This document shows, in pieces, positions 43,650-52,333 of a DNA stretch of 64,000 nt (position 1 is its first letter; each line of letters begins with the position of its first letter). The notes under the pieces were generated by a model that saw nothing but the letters and a program-made list of their open reading frames with translations, made no database searches and was not told the origin of the DNA. The DNA is from Novosphingobium sp. 17-62-19 (GTDB lineage: Bacteria > Pseudomonadota > Alphaproteobacteria > Sphingomonadales > Sphingomonadaceae), in contig NZ_NCII01000013.1 of the NCBI RefSeq assembly GCF_002256775.1, positions 20,891-84,890 on the forward strand, written 5' to 3'. Both the position numbers and the translations under genes were made by a program.

Positions 43650-46358
43650 ATGAGAAAACAAATCCGCATCCGGTCGCGTGCCATGAGGGTTCTGGGCGCC
43701 ACCACCATCCTTTCCACCATGGCCCTGCCCATGGCAGCCCGCGCTGCTGATGAACCGCAGGAAGCCATGGCTCCCGCTGCCGAACCGCAGGCGACCGATC
43801 CCGAAGGCGGCCTTGGCGAAATCGTCGTCACCGCCACGCGCACCGCTACCTCGATCCAGCGCGTGCCGATCTCGATGCAGGCGTTGAGCGCCGATATGCT
43901 CAGCCAGCGTCAGGTTAAGGGTCTTACCGACTTTGCCGCACTGCTGCCGTCCGTCACCTTCGCCGGGATCGGCCCGGGCCGCAACACGCCCTACTTCCGC
44001 GGCATCGTGCCCGCAGGCGGCGCACGTGAATCGGTCGGCTACTACATTGATGATATTCCGATCACCGGCACCGGCCTGCCCGATATTCACGCCTATGATC
44101 TTGAACGTATCGAGGCGCTGTCAGGCCCGCAGGGTACGCTCTACGGCGCAGGCTCGCTCGCCGGAACGATCCGCTTCATCTCGAACAAGCCGAAGCTCGA
44201 CAAGTTCGAATTCGGCTGGGACGCTGAAGTGAACAAGTACGGGATGGGCGATTTCGGCGGCCAGTATCAGTCCTACATAAACGTGCCGGTGTCTGACACG
44301 CTGGCCGTGCGCGCGATGGGGTATTACCGCAAGGACGGCGGCTATATCGACAATACGCCCAACAACGGTTTGCTCAACAATGGCCAACCCGCCACGCTGA
44401 CCCTTGGCGATAACAACCCAGACACCAGCTACACGCTGAACAACGCTGCCATCGCCAAGGATGACTACAACGGCATCGAAGAATACGGCGGCCGTCTGCA
44501 AGTGCTGTGGTCGCCCGCTCCGGGCTGGGACATCATGCCCCAGATCACTGCCCAGCAGCAGATCGCTGATGGCTATTTCGGCTTCGATCCGCGCGTTGGC
44601 GATCTTGAGGTCCACGATTACGACATCACCAGCCAGAACGACAAGTTCTATCAGGCTGCGCTCAGCATTCATGGTCATATCGGAGACTGGGACATTGTTT
44701 CGGCCACGGGGTATTATCAGCGCCAGACCAAGTTGCTGAACGACTACACGTACTACACTGTCACGTATGATAGCTTCGGTCCCGGCTATGAAAGCTACCT
44801 GCAGTTCTTTGATAAGAACGGCTGCACCGGATCGGGCGCAACGCTGAAGTGCAACACACTGATAAACCCACAGCAATACTATCGCGGTCTGCGAAACGAA
44901 AAGAAGTTTACTCAGGAAGTCCGCCTCAGCACGCCGAAGTCATGGCCTTTCGACGTTACCATCGGAGGCTTCTACCATAAGCAGAAGAACGAGGTGAACA
45001 ACAACTACGCTACGCGTGGGTTGGACAATATTGCGGGCTATACGCAATCCGGCGGTGGCGACACCAACTATCCGGCAGGCTTCGGTGTTCCCGTTGCGCA
45101 GGGCGGAACCATGATCCTCGGTAGTCCTGCGGTGAAGGGTGATGCCTTTTACATGACTGAACAGGATCAGGATTGGAAGGACTACGCGGTCTTTGCCGAA
45201 GGGCACTATGAAATCACACCCGAACTCAAGTTGACCGGCGGTCTCCGCTATTTCTGGACCGAGTTCGCGGTCGTCGGCTTTGCGGGTGTCGCAGGCTCTG
45301 CGCGCAACACGGTAACATCGCTCTATGTGCCAACCGGCACAATGGGCTGCCCCGTACCGCTTCCGGCCGAACGCCTTCAGTGCCTCAACACCAACCTTGC
45401 CGCAGCCGACCAGACCGGTCGCTACAAGGAGCAGGGCGAGACGCACAAGGTTGCCCTGAACTGGCAGTTCGAACCATCGAAGATGATCTATGCCAATTAC
45501 TCCACCGGCTTCCGTCCCGGCGGCTTCAACCGGCCTCTGCGCATCCGCAACATCGGCGTTGCCACCGTCCCGCCGTTCCAGTCGGAAGAACTGACCAATT
45601 TCGAACTGGGCTTCAAGGGCACGTGGAACAACATGTTCCGCTTCAACGCCGCCGTCTATTACGAGAAGTGGGACAACATCCAGTACAGCGTGGTTATCGC
45701 CGGCACGCAGGGTGCAGGCATGACCGGCAATGCCGGCAAGGCCCGCGTCTATGGTGTGGAATATGATGCCGACCTCAAGCTGGGCAAAGTCACCATCTCC
45801 ACCAGCGGCGCCTATAACAACGCTGCGCTTTCCGGGAACTTCTGCAACTTCCAGTTCGATCCGGCGAGCCTGTCTATCAACCAGTTGGAAGCTTGTGCCC
45901 CCGGGGCAACCTTCGGCAGCCCACCCGTGGCTGAAGTTGCCGCTGCATCCGGCACCCGCCTGCCGCGCCAGCCGCAGTTCAAGGGCACGACGTCGGTCCG
46001 TTACGATACCAGCTTCGGCGATGCCGACGCCTATATTCAGGGTGCCGCGCTCTATCAGACCAACGCCACGCAGAACCTTAACGTGTTCAACAACAACCTG
46101 CTGGTCTGCCCTGATATTGCCGATGCCGAAACTGACGCCAACCGCTCGTGCGCCACGCCGGGCTTCATCAGCTTCGATTTCTCGGCAGGCATCAAGAAGG
46201 ACAACTGGACGCTCGACATCTTCCTCCAGAACGCTTTCGACAAGCGTGGTGAGCTGACTCGCAACACCTTCTGCTCGATCACGTTCTGCTCCGGCTCGTC
46301 GCGCACCTTCCCGATCAAGCCACAGTTCTTCGGCATCCGCTGGGGCCAGAAGTACTGA
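43650..46358 (+). CDS. TonB-dependent outer-membrane receptor (sphingomonad type)
   Basis: 902 aa. Signal peptide (LGATTILSTMALPMAARA), a TonB-box-like EIVVTATRTATS, plug (VPISMQALSADML, FRGIVPAGGARESVGYYIDD, GTLYGAGSLAGTIRFISNKP) and a long beta-barrel ending FFGIRWGQKY. The plug style is that of the expanded receptor families of sphingomonads, which take up diverse organic compounds and iron chelates. The substrate is unknown; no degradation gene is adjacent. A strong intrinsic terminator follows. Confidence 0.93.
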   Translation: MRKQIRIRSRAMRVLGATTILSTMALPMAARAADEPQEAMAPAAEPQATDPEGGLGEIVVTATRTATSIQRVPISMQALSADMLSQRQVKGLTDFAALLPSVTFAGIGPGRNTPYFRGIVPAGGARESVGYYIDDIPITGTGLPDIHAYDLERIEALSGPQGTLYGAGSLAGTIRFISNKPKLDKFEFGWDAEVNKYGMGDFGGQYQSYINVPVSDTLAVRAMGYYRKDGGYIDNTPNNGLLNNGQPATLTLGDNNPDTSYTLNNAAIAKDDYNGIEEYGGRLQVLWSPAPGWDIMPQITAQQQIADGYFGFDPRVGDLEVHDYDITSQNDKFYQAALSIHGHIGDWDIVSATGYYQRQTKLLNDYTYYTVTYDSFGPGYESYLQFFDKNGCTGSGATLKCNTLINPQQYYRGLRNEKKFTQEVRLSTPKSWPFDVTIGGFYHKQKNEVNNNYATRGLDNIAGYTQSGGGDTNYPAGFGVPVAQGGTMILGSPAVKGDAFYMTEQDQDWKDYAVFAEGHYEITPELKLTGGLRYFWTEFAVVGFAGVAGSARNTVTSLYVPTGTMGCPVPLPAERLQCLNTNLAAADQTGRYKEQGETHKVALNWQFEPSKMIYANYSTGFRPGGFNRPLRIRNIGVATVPPFQSEELTNFELGFKGTWNNMFRFNAAVYYEKWDNIQYSVVIAGTQGAGMTGNAGKARVYGVEYDADLKLGKVTISTSGAYNNAALSGNFCNFQFDPASLSINQLEACAPGATFGSPPVAEVAAASGTRLPRQPQFKGTTSVRYDTSFGDADAYIQGAALYQTNATQNLNVFNNNLLVCPDIADAETDANRSCATPGFISFDFSAGIKKDNWTLDIFLQNAFDKRGELTRNTFCSITFCSGSSRTFPIKPQFFGIRWGQKY

Positions 46359-46391
46359 TCTCTCAACTGTTTACCCTGCGAAGGTAAGACT

Positions 46392-46424
46392 GGCCCTCAC
46401 GGCAAACCGTGGGGGCCATTTTTT
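46392..46424 (+). terminator. Intrinsic terminator after the second TonB receptor gene
   Basis: GGCCCTCACGG pairs with CCGTGGGGGCC (11 bp with one T-G pair, CAAA loop) and is followed by ATTTTTT. It lies 34 bases after the receptor stop codon. Confidence 0.9.
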
Positions 46425-46460
46425 GTGGGTAAAAGGGCGGTGGTGTTGGCAAGCTGCGTC

Positions 46461-46533
46461 CCCGCGAAGGCGGGGACCCCGAAGTTGTTACGGAACGATG
46501 GTGTAAACCGCCTGAGGCCCCCGCCTTCGCGGG
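46461..46533. repeat. Inverted pair of CCCGCGAAGGCGGGGACC-type repeats
   Basis: The left copy (46461-46478) and right copy (46516-46533, reverse complement with one mismatch) are 18 bp each and 37 bp apart. Each copy is itself a small hairpin, for example GTCCCCGC-GAAG-GCGGGGAC at 46458-46477. Such CGAAGGCGGGG palindromes occur as dispersed REP-like elements in sphingomonads. Confidence 0.7.
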
Positions 46534-46563
46534 CGCGCAAGAACTTATTGCCTATGCTTTTTA

Positions 46564-46666
46564 GCCCCCTCCTCTTCAGAGGAGGGGGTTGGTGGTGGTG
46601 GCGTCGCTCATCAAACTTGCGTGGCAAACACCACCCCCCGGCCCCCTCCTCTGAAGAGGAAGGGGA
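46564..46666. repeat. Inverted pair of CCCCTCCTCTTCAGAGGAGGGG repeats
   Basis: Left arm at 46564-46600 and right arm at 46629-46666 are imperfect reverse complements (TCCTCTTCAGAGGAGGGGG with CCCCCTCCTCTGAAGAGGA, both flanked by CACCACC or GGTGGTGG). Each arm also contains the palindrome CCTCTTCAGAGG or CCTCTGAAGAGG. It reads as a second REP/MITE-like dispersed element, placed against the 3' end of the sulfotransferase gene. Confidence 0.7.
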
Positions 46667-46672
46667 GACACT

Positions 46673-48688
46673 TCAACCCCCCGGCGCGTCTGGGTAACTC
46701 TCCAACACCGGCCCCAGCGCCGCCTTCAACGGCCCAAGCCAAGCCTCATACGGCTTCCAGGCCTCCAGCCCATTGCGGAAAATCGGCTGGCGCACCTGCT
46801 CCGAACTCGCCGTGCGCACTGCGCGTTCGTTCTTGTAGAACTCAAGGCATCCGACCTCGTACGGCACCCCGATATAATCCAGCAAACGCCGCACTTCGGC
46901 TTCGGTATCGGCCACCATCTGCTCGTAGATCACGCGATGCACACTGCCGGGCATCTGCGCGTCCCATTCCGCCATCATCCCCACGTAGTCGCGGTAATAC
47001 TGCCCGATATCGGCAAGATCATAAGTGAACGTCTGCCCGCGTGCAAAGTGCTGTTTCCACCCCGAAAAGCAGCACGACAGGGGATGCCGTCGTGCGTCCA
47101 CGATCTTTGCATGGGGCAGGATCAGCCGGATCAGGCCGACGTGCTGCCAATTGTTGGGCATCTTGTCGATGAACAGCGGCCGGTCGGTCTGGCGATGAAT
47201 GCGTGTGCGTTCGATATATTCTTCACCCAGCCGCGTCCGGTCGGCGGGCGTCAGCGAGGCGATCATCGCGCCGAAATCGGCAAATTCACCTTCGTCCACG
47301 CGCGATTGCAGGCGGCCTGCAATCATCATCATTTCAGGCAGTTCCATCGTGCCTTCGATCATCGAATGGCTCGCCATGATCTGCTCCACCAGCGTGGAGC
47401 CGGAGCGAGGCAGGCCTACCACGAAGATCGGGTCCGGGGCAGGGCAACCGCTATCACCCATGCTGCTCAGGAACGCGGCGGTGAACGTTTCTTTCGCCGC
47501 CTGCACCTCTGCAGAAAAGGCATCGGCATCGTGCAGGATCATCGTGCGGCGCAGCGCATTGCCCTTGGCATAGTGGGCGAACGAGGCCTCGTGGCGCTTG
47601 GCATCCTCCATAGCCTTGCCCAGCGAGAAGTGCAGGTGGAACGTGTCCTCGCGGCGCGCCTCATCCTCGGGATCGAGCGTTGCCAGCGCGGCCTCCATCG
47701 CGGCCACATCGTCCGGTCCCAGCTTCACCGTCTTCAGGTTGGCAAGGCTCCACCACGCCTCACCCATCGTCGGCTGACGCGTTACAGCGGCGCGATAGGC
47801 GTCCACCGCCTCGGCCTGTTCGCCCAGCGTTTTCAGCACATGGCCAAGGTTCTGCCACACCTGCGGCTGATCCGGCTGTTCGGCCAGCAGCGCACGATAA
47901 AGCCCCGCCGCCCGCTCCTGATGCCCCAGCCGCACCAGCACCGAGGCGAGGATCAACCGATGCCCCGGTGAAGGGACCGGCGATTGTACCAGCACTTCGG
48001 CATGGCTCAACGCTTCGGGCAGGCGGTTGGTCTGCAACAACAGCCGGATCAGGAAATCGCGCGCCAGATCGAAACCCGGGGCGAGCGCTACGGCCTTCTC
48101 CACCCGCTCCAAAGCAGGCGTCATGTCGCCCCGCCGCCACGCGATTTCACCATAGAGGCGCAGTGCCGGGGGATCGTCGGTGCGGGCGGAAAGAAGCGCT
48201 TCCGCCGCGTCCAGATCACCCTCATTCACTGCCACCGCCGCTTGCAACAACTGCTTGTCGCGTGATGAAGCATGAACGCCCGAAAGGTCGGCCCGCCAGG
48301 CATCCTGCTCGCCCCCCGCCTTGCGCAGTTGCCGTGCCAGTAGAAACCAGCCCGAAGCGACTGCAGGCTGCAACTGCGTCAACGCTTGCAACGCGGCAAT
48401 GGCGCGCGGGACATCGCCAATTTCCGCCGCCGCCTGTCCCAGTTCCCACAGCACCGCCGGAACCCGCCCGTTGACCCGTGCCAGAGCGTCCAGCTTCGCC
48501 ACTGCCTGCTTGCCCTTACCCATCCGTCGCAAGGCCCGCGCGGCAAGAAATTCCGCCGGGGCAAAGCCGGGTGCCGTGCGCAACATGGCCTCGGCCTTGC
48601 CCAGCGCCAGATGCGGCTGCTTTTCCAGCAGGCCCTCTGCCTCGGCGAGCATCTGGGCGGGGGGAGGCGTGCGCAACTGCTGGATCAT
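46673..48688 (-). CDS. TPR-repeat sulfotransferase family protein
   Basis: 671 aa. The N-terminal ~370 residues are TPR repeats (LGQAAAEIGDVPRAIAALQAL, WQNLGHVLKTLGEQAEAVDAY). The C-terminal sulfotransferase domain (about 405-660) has the PAPS 5'-phosphosulfate loop FVVGLPRSGSTLVEQ and a 3'-phosphate segment around VDARRHPLSCCFSGWKQ. This TPR-sulfotransferase layout is frequent in alphaproteobacteria; acceptor unknown. It lies downstream of the qhp operon on the same strand, separated by a 173-bp repeat element. It appears independent of that pathway. Confidence 0.88.
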   Translation of the reverse strand: MIQQLRTPPPAQMLAEAEGLLEKQPHLALGKAEAMLRTAPGFAPAEFLAARALRRMGKGKQAVAKLDALARVNGRVPAVLWELGQAAAEIGDVPRAIAALQALTQLQPAVASGWFLLARQLRKAGGEQDAWRADLSGVHASSRDKQLLQAAVAVNEGDLDAAEALLSARTDDPPALRLYGEIAWRRGDMTPALERVEKAVALAPGFDLARDFLIRLLLQTNRLPEALSHAEVLVQSPVPSPGHRLILASVLVRLGHQERAAGLYRALLAEQPDQPQVWQNLGHVLKTLGEQAEAVDAYRAAVTRQPTMGEAWWSLANLKTVKLGPDDVAAMEAALATLDPEDEARREDTFHLHFSLGKAMEDAKRHEASFAHYAKGNALRRTMILHDADAFSAEVQAAKETFTAAFLSSMGDSGCPAPDPIFVVGLPRSGSTLVEQIMASHSMIEGTMELPEMMMIAGRLQSRVDEGEFADFGAMIASLTPADRTRLGEEYIERTRIHRQTDRPLFIDKMPNNWQHVGLIRLILPHAKIVDARRHPLSCCFSGWKQHFARGQTFTYDLADIGQYYRDYVGMMAEWDAQMPGSVHRVIYEQMVADTEAEVRRLLDYIGVPYEVGCLEFYKNERAVRTASSEQVRQPIFRNGLEAWKPYEAWLGPLKAALGPVLESYPDAPGG

Positions 48689-48757
48689 GTCCGCAGCCTA
48701 GGCCGCGTGCGACGCAATGGGTGTACGCGATTCAGCGCAAGGGTTCAGGTGGGAAAT

Positions 48758-48930
48758 GGTTCACGCAGAGGCGCGGAGGAAGAAAAGAGACGCGGAGAGG
48801 GCGTGCTTGCGGCGCAGCCGCTCTCACTTCCAAAGAGCGCGGCGGACGCCAGCTTCGCAGGAGTGATGGGCCTTGCGGCCATGCGCAATCCCTCTGCGTC
48901 TCCCTTCTTCTCTGCGCCTCTGCGTGAACC
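48758..48930. repeat. 173-bp element with ~20-30 bp terminal inverted repeats
   Basis: GGTTCACGCAGAGGCGCGGA at 48758-48777 is matched at the other end by TCTGCGCCTCTGCGTGAACC at 48911-48930. The similarity extends inward over AAGAA / TTCTT, giving arms of about 30 bp. The interior has no supported gene. It looks like a MITE-like dispersed element and fills most of the gap between the sulfotransferase gene and qhpE. No target duplication could be fixed by eye. Confidence 0.65.
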
Positions 48931-48943
48931 AATCCGAGCTAGC

Positions 48944-49609
48944 CTAAACCGGGCACACCTCAAGCGCTGCCACCACGTCATCCTTGCCCGTAAGCCCCCG
49001 CCCTGCGATCCACCCCGTCACCTGGGCCACCGCAAAGCTTACCCCGTAAAGGTTGCGGCGAGGCTCCACGTCGGGGATCGGGCGGGGATAGCCCGATGCC
49101 ATGACCTTGCTCCGGTCGGCCACCAGACACGGCCTGCCGCGCGGCAAGTCCCAGTCCAGCCCCACCCCCAGCACTTGCGGCAGGCACCCGGGCCAGCAAG
49201 GCGCGCCCTCGGCCTCGAACGCGGCGACGATCAGCGCCCCTTGTGCGGCTGCTTCTTCGGCCAGCAAAGCAAACACATCCCCATGCGCCGGATTGGCCGT
49301 GCCAAGGCTGAGGTTGATGAGGTCGCACTCAGCTTCAAGCGCCTGCCGGATACCCGTCGCCAAAGCCCGCGCCGATGCACGCAACCCATCGCGGAAAACG
49401 CGGATCGACAACACGTCAGCCTCTGGCGCAAGCTCCTGAATGGCCGCCGTTACCGCCGTGCCGTGACCCAGTTTGTCAAGGCTTTCAGAAGGATCGCTCA
49501 GCACGGTGCCATCGGCCAGCACCGAAAGCCCCGGTAACAGCCGCGCGGCATCAATATGCGGATGCGTGGGGTGAACCCCGCTGTCGATCACCGCTATCCG
49601 CCTAACCAT
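48944..49609 (-). CDS. qhpE: QhpE, subtilisin-like protease for the amine dehydrogenase gamma subunit
   Basis: 221 aa S8-family protease with the triad Asp9 (AVIDSG), His49 (LGHGTAV) and Ser191 (YGVSFAVAQ). No signal peptide or propeptide. In characterised systems QhpE clips the leader from the crosslinked gamma subunit in the cytoplasm. The family assignment rests on the catalytic motifs plus operon context. It overlaps qhpF by 8 bases and is the last gene of the operon. Confidence 0.9.
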   Translation of the reverse strand: MVRRIAVIDSGVHPTHPHIDAARLLPGLSVLADGTVLSDPSESLDKLGHGTAVTAAIQELAPEADVLSIRVFRDGLRASARALATGIRQALEAECDLINLSLGTANPAHGDVFALLAEEAAAQGALIVAAFEAEGAPCWPGCLPQVLGVGLDWDLPRGRPCLVADRSKVMASGYPRPIPDVEPRRNLYGVSFAVAQVTGWIAGRGLTGKDDVVAALEVCPV

Positions 49610-51299
49610 GCGCTGTCACCTGCGGCTCGATCTGCGCCCGCCCATGCTCCAGCCGGATCACATGATCGGCCATGTCGGCCAGCGCGGGTTTGTGCGTGAT
49701 GACGATCAGCGTGGCGTGGGGCAGAGCCTTGCGCAGCCCCTTGGCGACAAGCTGCTCGGTCGCCTCGTCTAGCGCGGCGGTGGGCTCGTCAAGGATCAGC
49801 ACATCGGGCTGCCGCAGCAAAGCGCGGGCAATGGCGATGCGGTGGCGTTCGCCTGCCGAAAGGGCCAGCCCCCGTTCCCCGGTGCGCGTCGCAAGGCCTT
49901 CGGGAAGGCGGGTAATCAAGGCGTCGAGCCCAGCGGCGCTGGCGGCAGACGCAATGTCTGCGTCACTCGCCTCGCCCCGCGCAAAGGCGATATTCTGCGC
50001 AATCGAGGCGTTGAAGAGGAACGGTGCCTGATCCACCAGCAGCACCCGCGTCCTCAGATCGCTCAGCGATAATTCTCGCACGTCCGCCCCGTCGATTGTC
50101 ACACGGCCTTCAACCGGATCGAGGAACCGCACCAGCAAATCGGCCATCGTCGATTTTCCCGCACCCGATGGCCCGATGATAGCGGTGAGTGACCCGGCCG
50201 GAATTGCAAGGCTCGCCCCTTGCAACACCGGCTCGCGCCCGTGGTGCATGGTCACGCCTTCCAGCCGGATTTCGCGCGTGACGCCCGGCAAGGGCCAGGG
50301 GGAGGGGGCCTCGACCACCTCGGGCGCCGTGTCGAACAGCTCGAAGATCCGCGCCAGCGCCACGCGCGCCATCGCAAGGCTGGCGGTCAGGCCCATCAGC
50401 GCCTGCACCGGGGCCAGCAGCCGCCCGTGATAGGTGATGAACGCCACCAGCGCGCCGATGGTCATTGTGCCATCGATGATCTGCTTGCCGCCATAGAGGA
50501 TCACCGCCGCGCTCGATGCGGTAACGATCGTGCCGGGCAGGGCACCCGTCAGGAACGAGACGGTCTGCATCTTGAGCATCGTGGCCACGAACCCGCCGTT
50601 GGCCTTGCCGAAGCGCTCTGCCTCATGGTCCTCGGCCCCCAGCGCGTTGACCGTGCGCATCCCGATGATCGTATCGGCCAGCAGGCTGCCGATGTCCGCG
50701 CCGCTTTCACGCATCTGGCGGGTCAGGTCGGTCATCTTGCGCTGGAAGTGCAGGAAGCTGCCCACCGCCAGCGGCACCAGCACTGTGCCCACCAGAAACA
50801 GCTTCCAGTCCAGCCACAGCATCATCGCCACGCTGCCGGCAAAGAACAGCACGTTGCTCAGCACCGACAGCAGCGTATCGCCCGCCACGCGCTGCACATC
50901 GGACACGTCGCTGTTCAGCCGCGACATCAGATCGCCCAGCCGGAAACTACCGTAAAAGCGCGGCGAAAGGCGCTGCAGGTGGCGCAGCAGCGCCACACGC
51001 ATATCGAACAGCATCTGCGCCGACAGCCCGACATAGCGGTACGAAACCAGCGCGTTGACGGCAAAGCCGCCCACCGTCGCACCCATCATCAGCGCGGCGA
51101 TTTTCACCAGCATGTCCCAGTCACGCTTCATCAGCGCTTCGTCGATCATCAGCTTGGAAATCCAAGGCTGCGCCAGCGTCAGGCCCGTGGCAACCAGACT
51201 GCCGATCAGGACCAGCACAAGGCGCGGCGCATAGGGCTTCAGCCAAGGCCACAGCCGCTTGTAAGTGCTCCACGGCGCAATTTTGGGGGCTGGGTTCAA
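49602..51299 (-). CDS. qhpF: QhpF, ABC exporter for the amine dehydrogenase gamma subunit
   Basis: 565 aa half-transporter. Six-helix membrane domain (1-310) and a nucleotide-binding domain with Walker A GPSGAGKSTMADLL (about 380), signature LSAGERHRIAIARALL and Walker B DVLILDEPTAALDEATE. In known qhp systems it exports the processed gamma subunit to the periplasm. It overlaps qhpG (ATGA) and qhpE. Confidence 0.9.
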   Translation of the reverse strand: MNPAPKIAPWSTYKRLWPWLKPYAPRLVLVLIGSLVATGLTLAQPWISKLMIDEALMKRDWDMLVKIAALMMGATVGGFAVNALVSYRYVGLSAQMLFDMRVALLRHLQRLSPRFYGSFRLGDLMSRLNSDVSDVQRVAGDTLLSVLSNVLFFAGSVAMMLWLDWKLFLVGTVLVPLAVGSFLHFQRKMTDLTRQMRESGADIGSLLADTIIGMRTVNALGAEDHEAERFGKANGGFVATMLKMQTVSFLTGALPGTIVTASSAAVILYGGKQIIDGTMTIGALVAFITYHGRLLAPVQALMGLTASLAMARVALARIFELFDTAPEVVEAPSPWPLPGVTREIRLEGVTMHHGREPVLQGASLAIPAGSLTAIIGPSGAGKSTMADLLVRFLDPVEGRVTIDGADVRELSLSDLRTRVLLVDQAPFLFNASIAQNIAFARGEASDADIASAASAAGLDALITRLPEGLATRTGERGLALSAGERHRIAIARALLRQPDVLILDEPTAALDEATEQLVAKGLRKALPHATLIVITHKPALADMADHVIRLEHGRAQIEPQVTAHG

Positions 51300-52333
51300 G
51301 CCGCCAACTCGCGCCGGATCAGATCGAAACCGTTCAGGGCAAAGCGCGGTTCGGGCAACTTGGCTAGCAGCGCGGTCGTGCGGTCATATCCCTCGCGCGC
51401 GGCGGCGTACTGTTCGTGCCACCAAGGCCCCGCACCGCCGTTGGCATAGAACGGCAAGGACAGTTGCAGGTGCCGCCGCAGCGAGGCGAGCAGCAGCGAA
51501 TGGTAGTGCGTGGCCAGTGTGCCCGCATCTTCGCCTCGCGCCAGCGCGGCGATTACGGCACTGGCCAGAATACCCTCACGCACGGCTTGCGCAGTGCCAT
51601 CGCCGCAGATCGGATCGAAGGCGATGGCGGCGGTCCCGCAGGCCAGCCAGCCGTCCCCGGCCAGTTGCGCCAACATGCGCGGACTGGTGTCAAACTGGCC
51701 GCCCGATGGTTCGATCGCGTCGATGAGGGGGGCGATCAGCGGGGCATCGTGCGCCAACACGTCCGGTGCGCCACCGACGGCCAGCAACCACGCCTGCCCG
51801 AATCCATCGGGGATCAGGAACAGCCACCCGGCATCCACCGCCTCGATCCAGCAAGTTTGCGGGGGCGCATCGGCTTTCAGCGTAACGCGGGCAGTCGACG
51901 AAAGACGCTCGCCGAAGCGCAGCGTTTCGCCTTGCGAGAACGGCGGTATTGCGTGAACCGAAAAACTGCCATTGAATTCGTTGAATTGTTGGATTTTGGC
52001 GTTTGCTTCCAATACGTTTCCCCGGGGAAACATATCAAGAACATCGCTCAAGTCATCCTCGGACACAACCACCGCGCCATGCGGCATTTCCACCGCTTCG
52101 GGGCTGCCCCAACGCACCGCGCGGCGTTCAATCCGGGGCTTGTCGGCAAACAGCATCGGGTTTCCGTAAACATCGCGCAGCAGCGCCAGCGCAGGATCGC
52201 TCAGCATGATCACCGGCACCGGACGGCGAAGGCCGGGCTCACGCGCAAACGCAAACCCGGCCTGTTGCAACAGGTGCGCGGCCGTAGCCACCGCGACACC
52301 CTGCCCTCTCAACGTGATGTGCAGATCACTCAC
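51296..52333 (-). CDS. qhpG: QhpG, FAD-dependent monooxygenase for CTQ formation
   Basis: 345 aa flavoprotein-like protein. The dinucleotide-binding start is ITLRGQGVAVATAAHLL; a second flavin-contact motif is GDGWLACGTAAIAFDPICGDGTAQAV. Homologous QhpG hydroxylates the gamma-subunit tryptophan on the way to the cysteine tryptophylquinone cofactor. The family was recognised mainly from these motifs and its place between qhpB and qhpF. It overlaps both neighbours by 4 bases. Confidence 0.88.
   Translation of the reverse strand: MSDLHITLRGQGVAVATAAHLLQQAGFAFAREPGLRRPVPVIMLSDPALALLRDVYGNPMLFADKPRIERRAVRWGSPEAVEMPHGAVVVSEDDLSDVLDMFPRGNVLEANAKIQQFNEFNGSFSVHAIPPFSQGETLRFGERLSSTARVTLKADAPPQTCWIEAVDAGWLFLIPDGFGQAWLLAVGGAPDVLAHDAPLIAPLIDAIEPSGGQFDTSPRMLAQLAGDGWLACGTAAIAFDPICGDGTAQAVREGILASAVIAALARGEDAGTLATHYHSLLLASLRRHLQLSLPFYANGGAGPWWHEQYAAAREGYDRTTALLAKLPEPRFALNGFDLIRRELAA

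Noticed and set aside
43369-43653. 94-codon frame upstream of the second TonB receptor gene
   Set aside because: Arg/Cys-rich, no family, overlaps the receptor start; likely untranslated leader.
46458-46666. CRISPR-like array
   Set aside because: Repeats are inverted pairs with no regular spacers and no cas genes; they fit REP-like elements.
50220-51449. Plus-strand 409-codon frame opposite qhpF
   Set aside because: His/Gln/Arg-rich product typical of antisense readings; qhpF has all ABC motifs.
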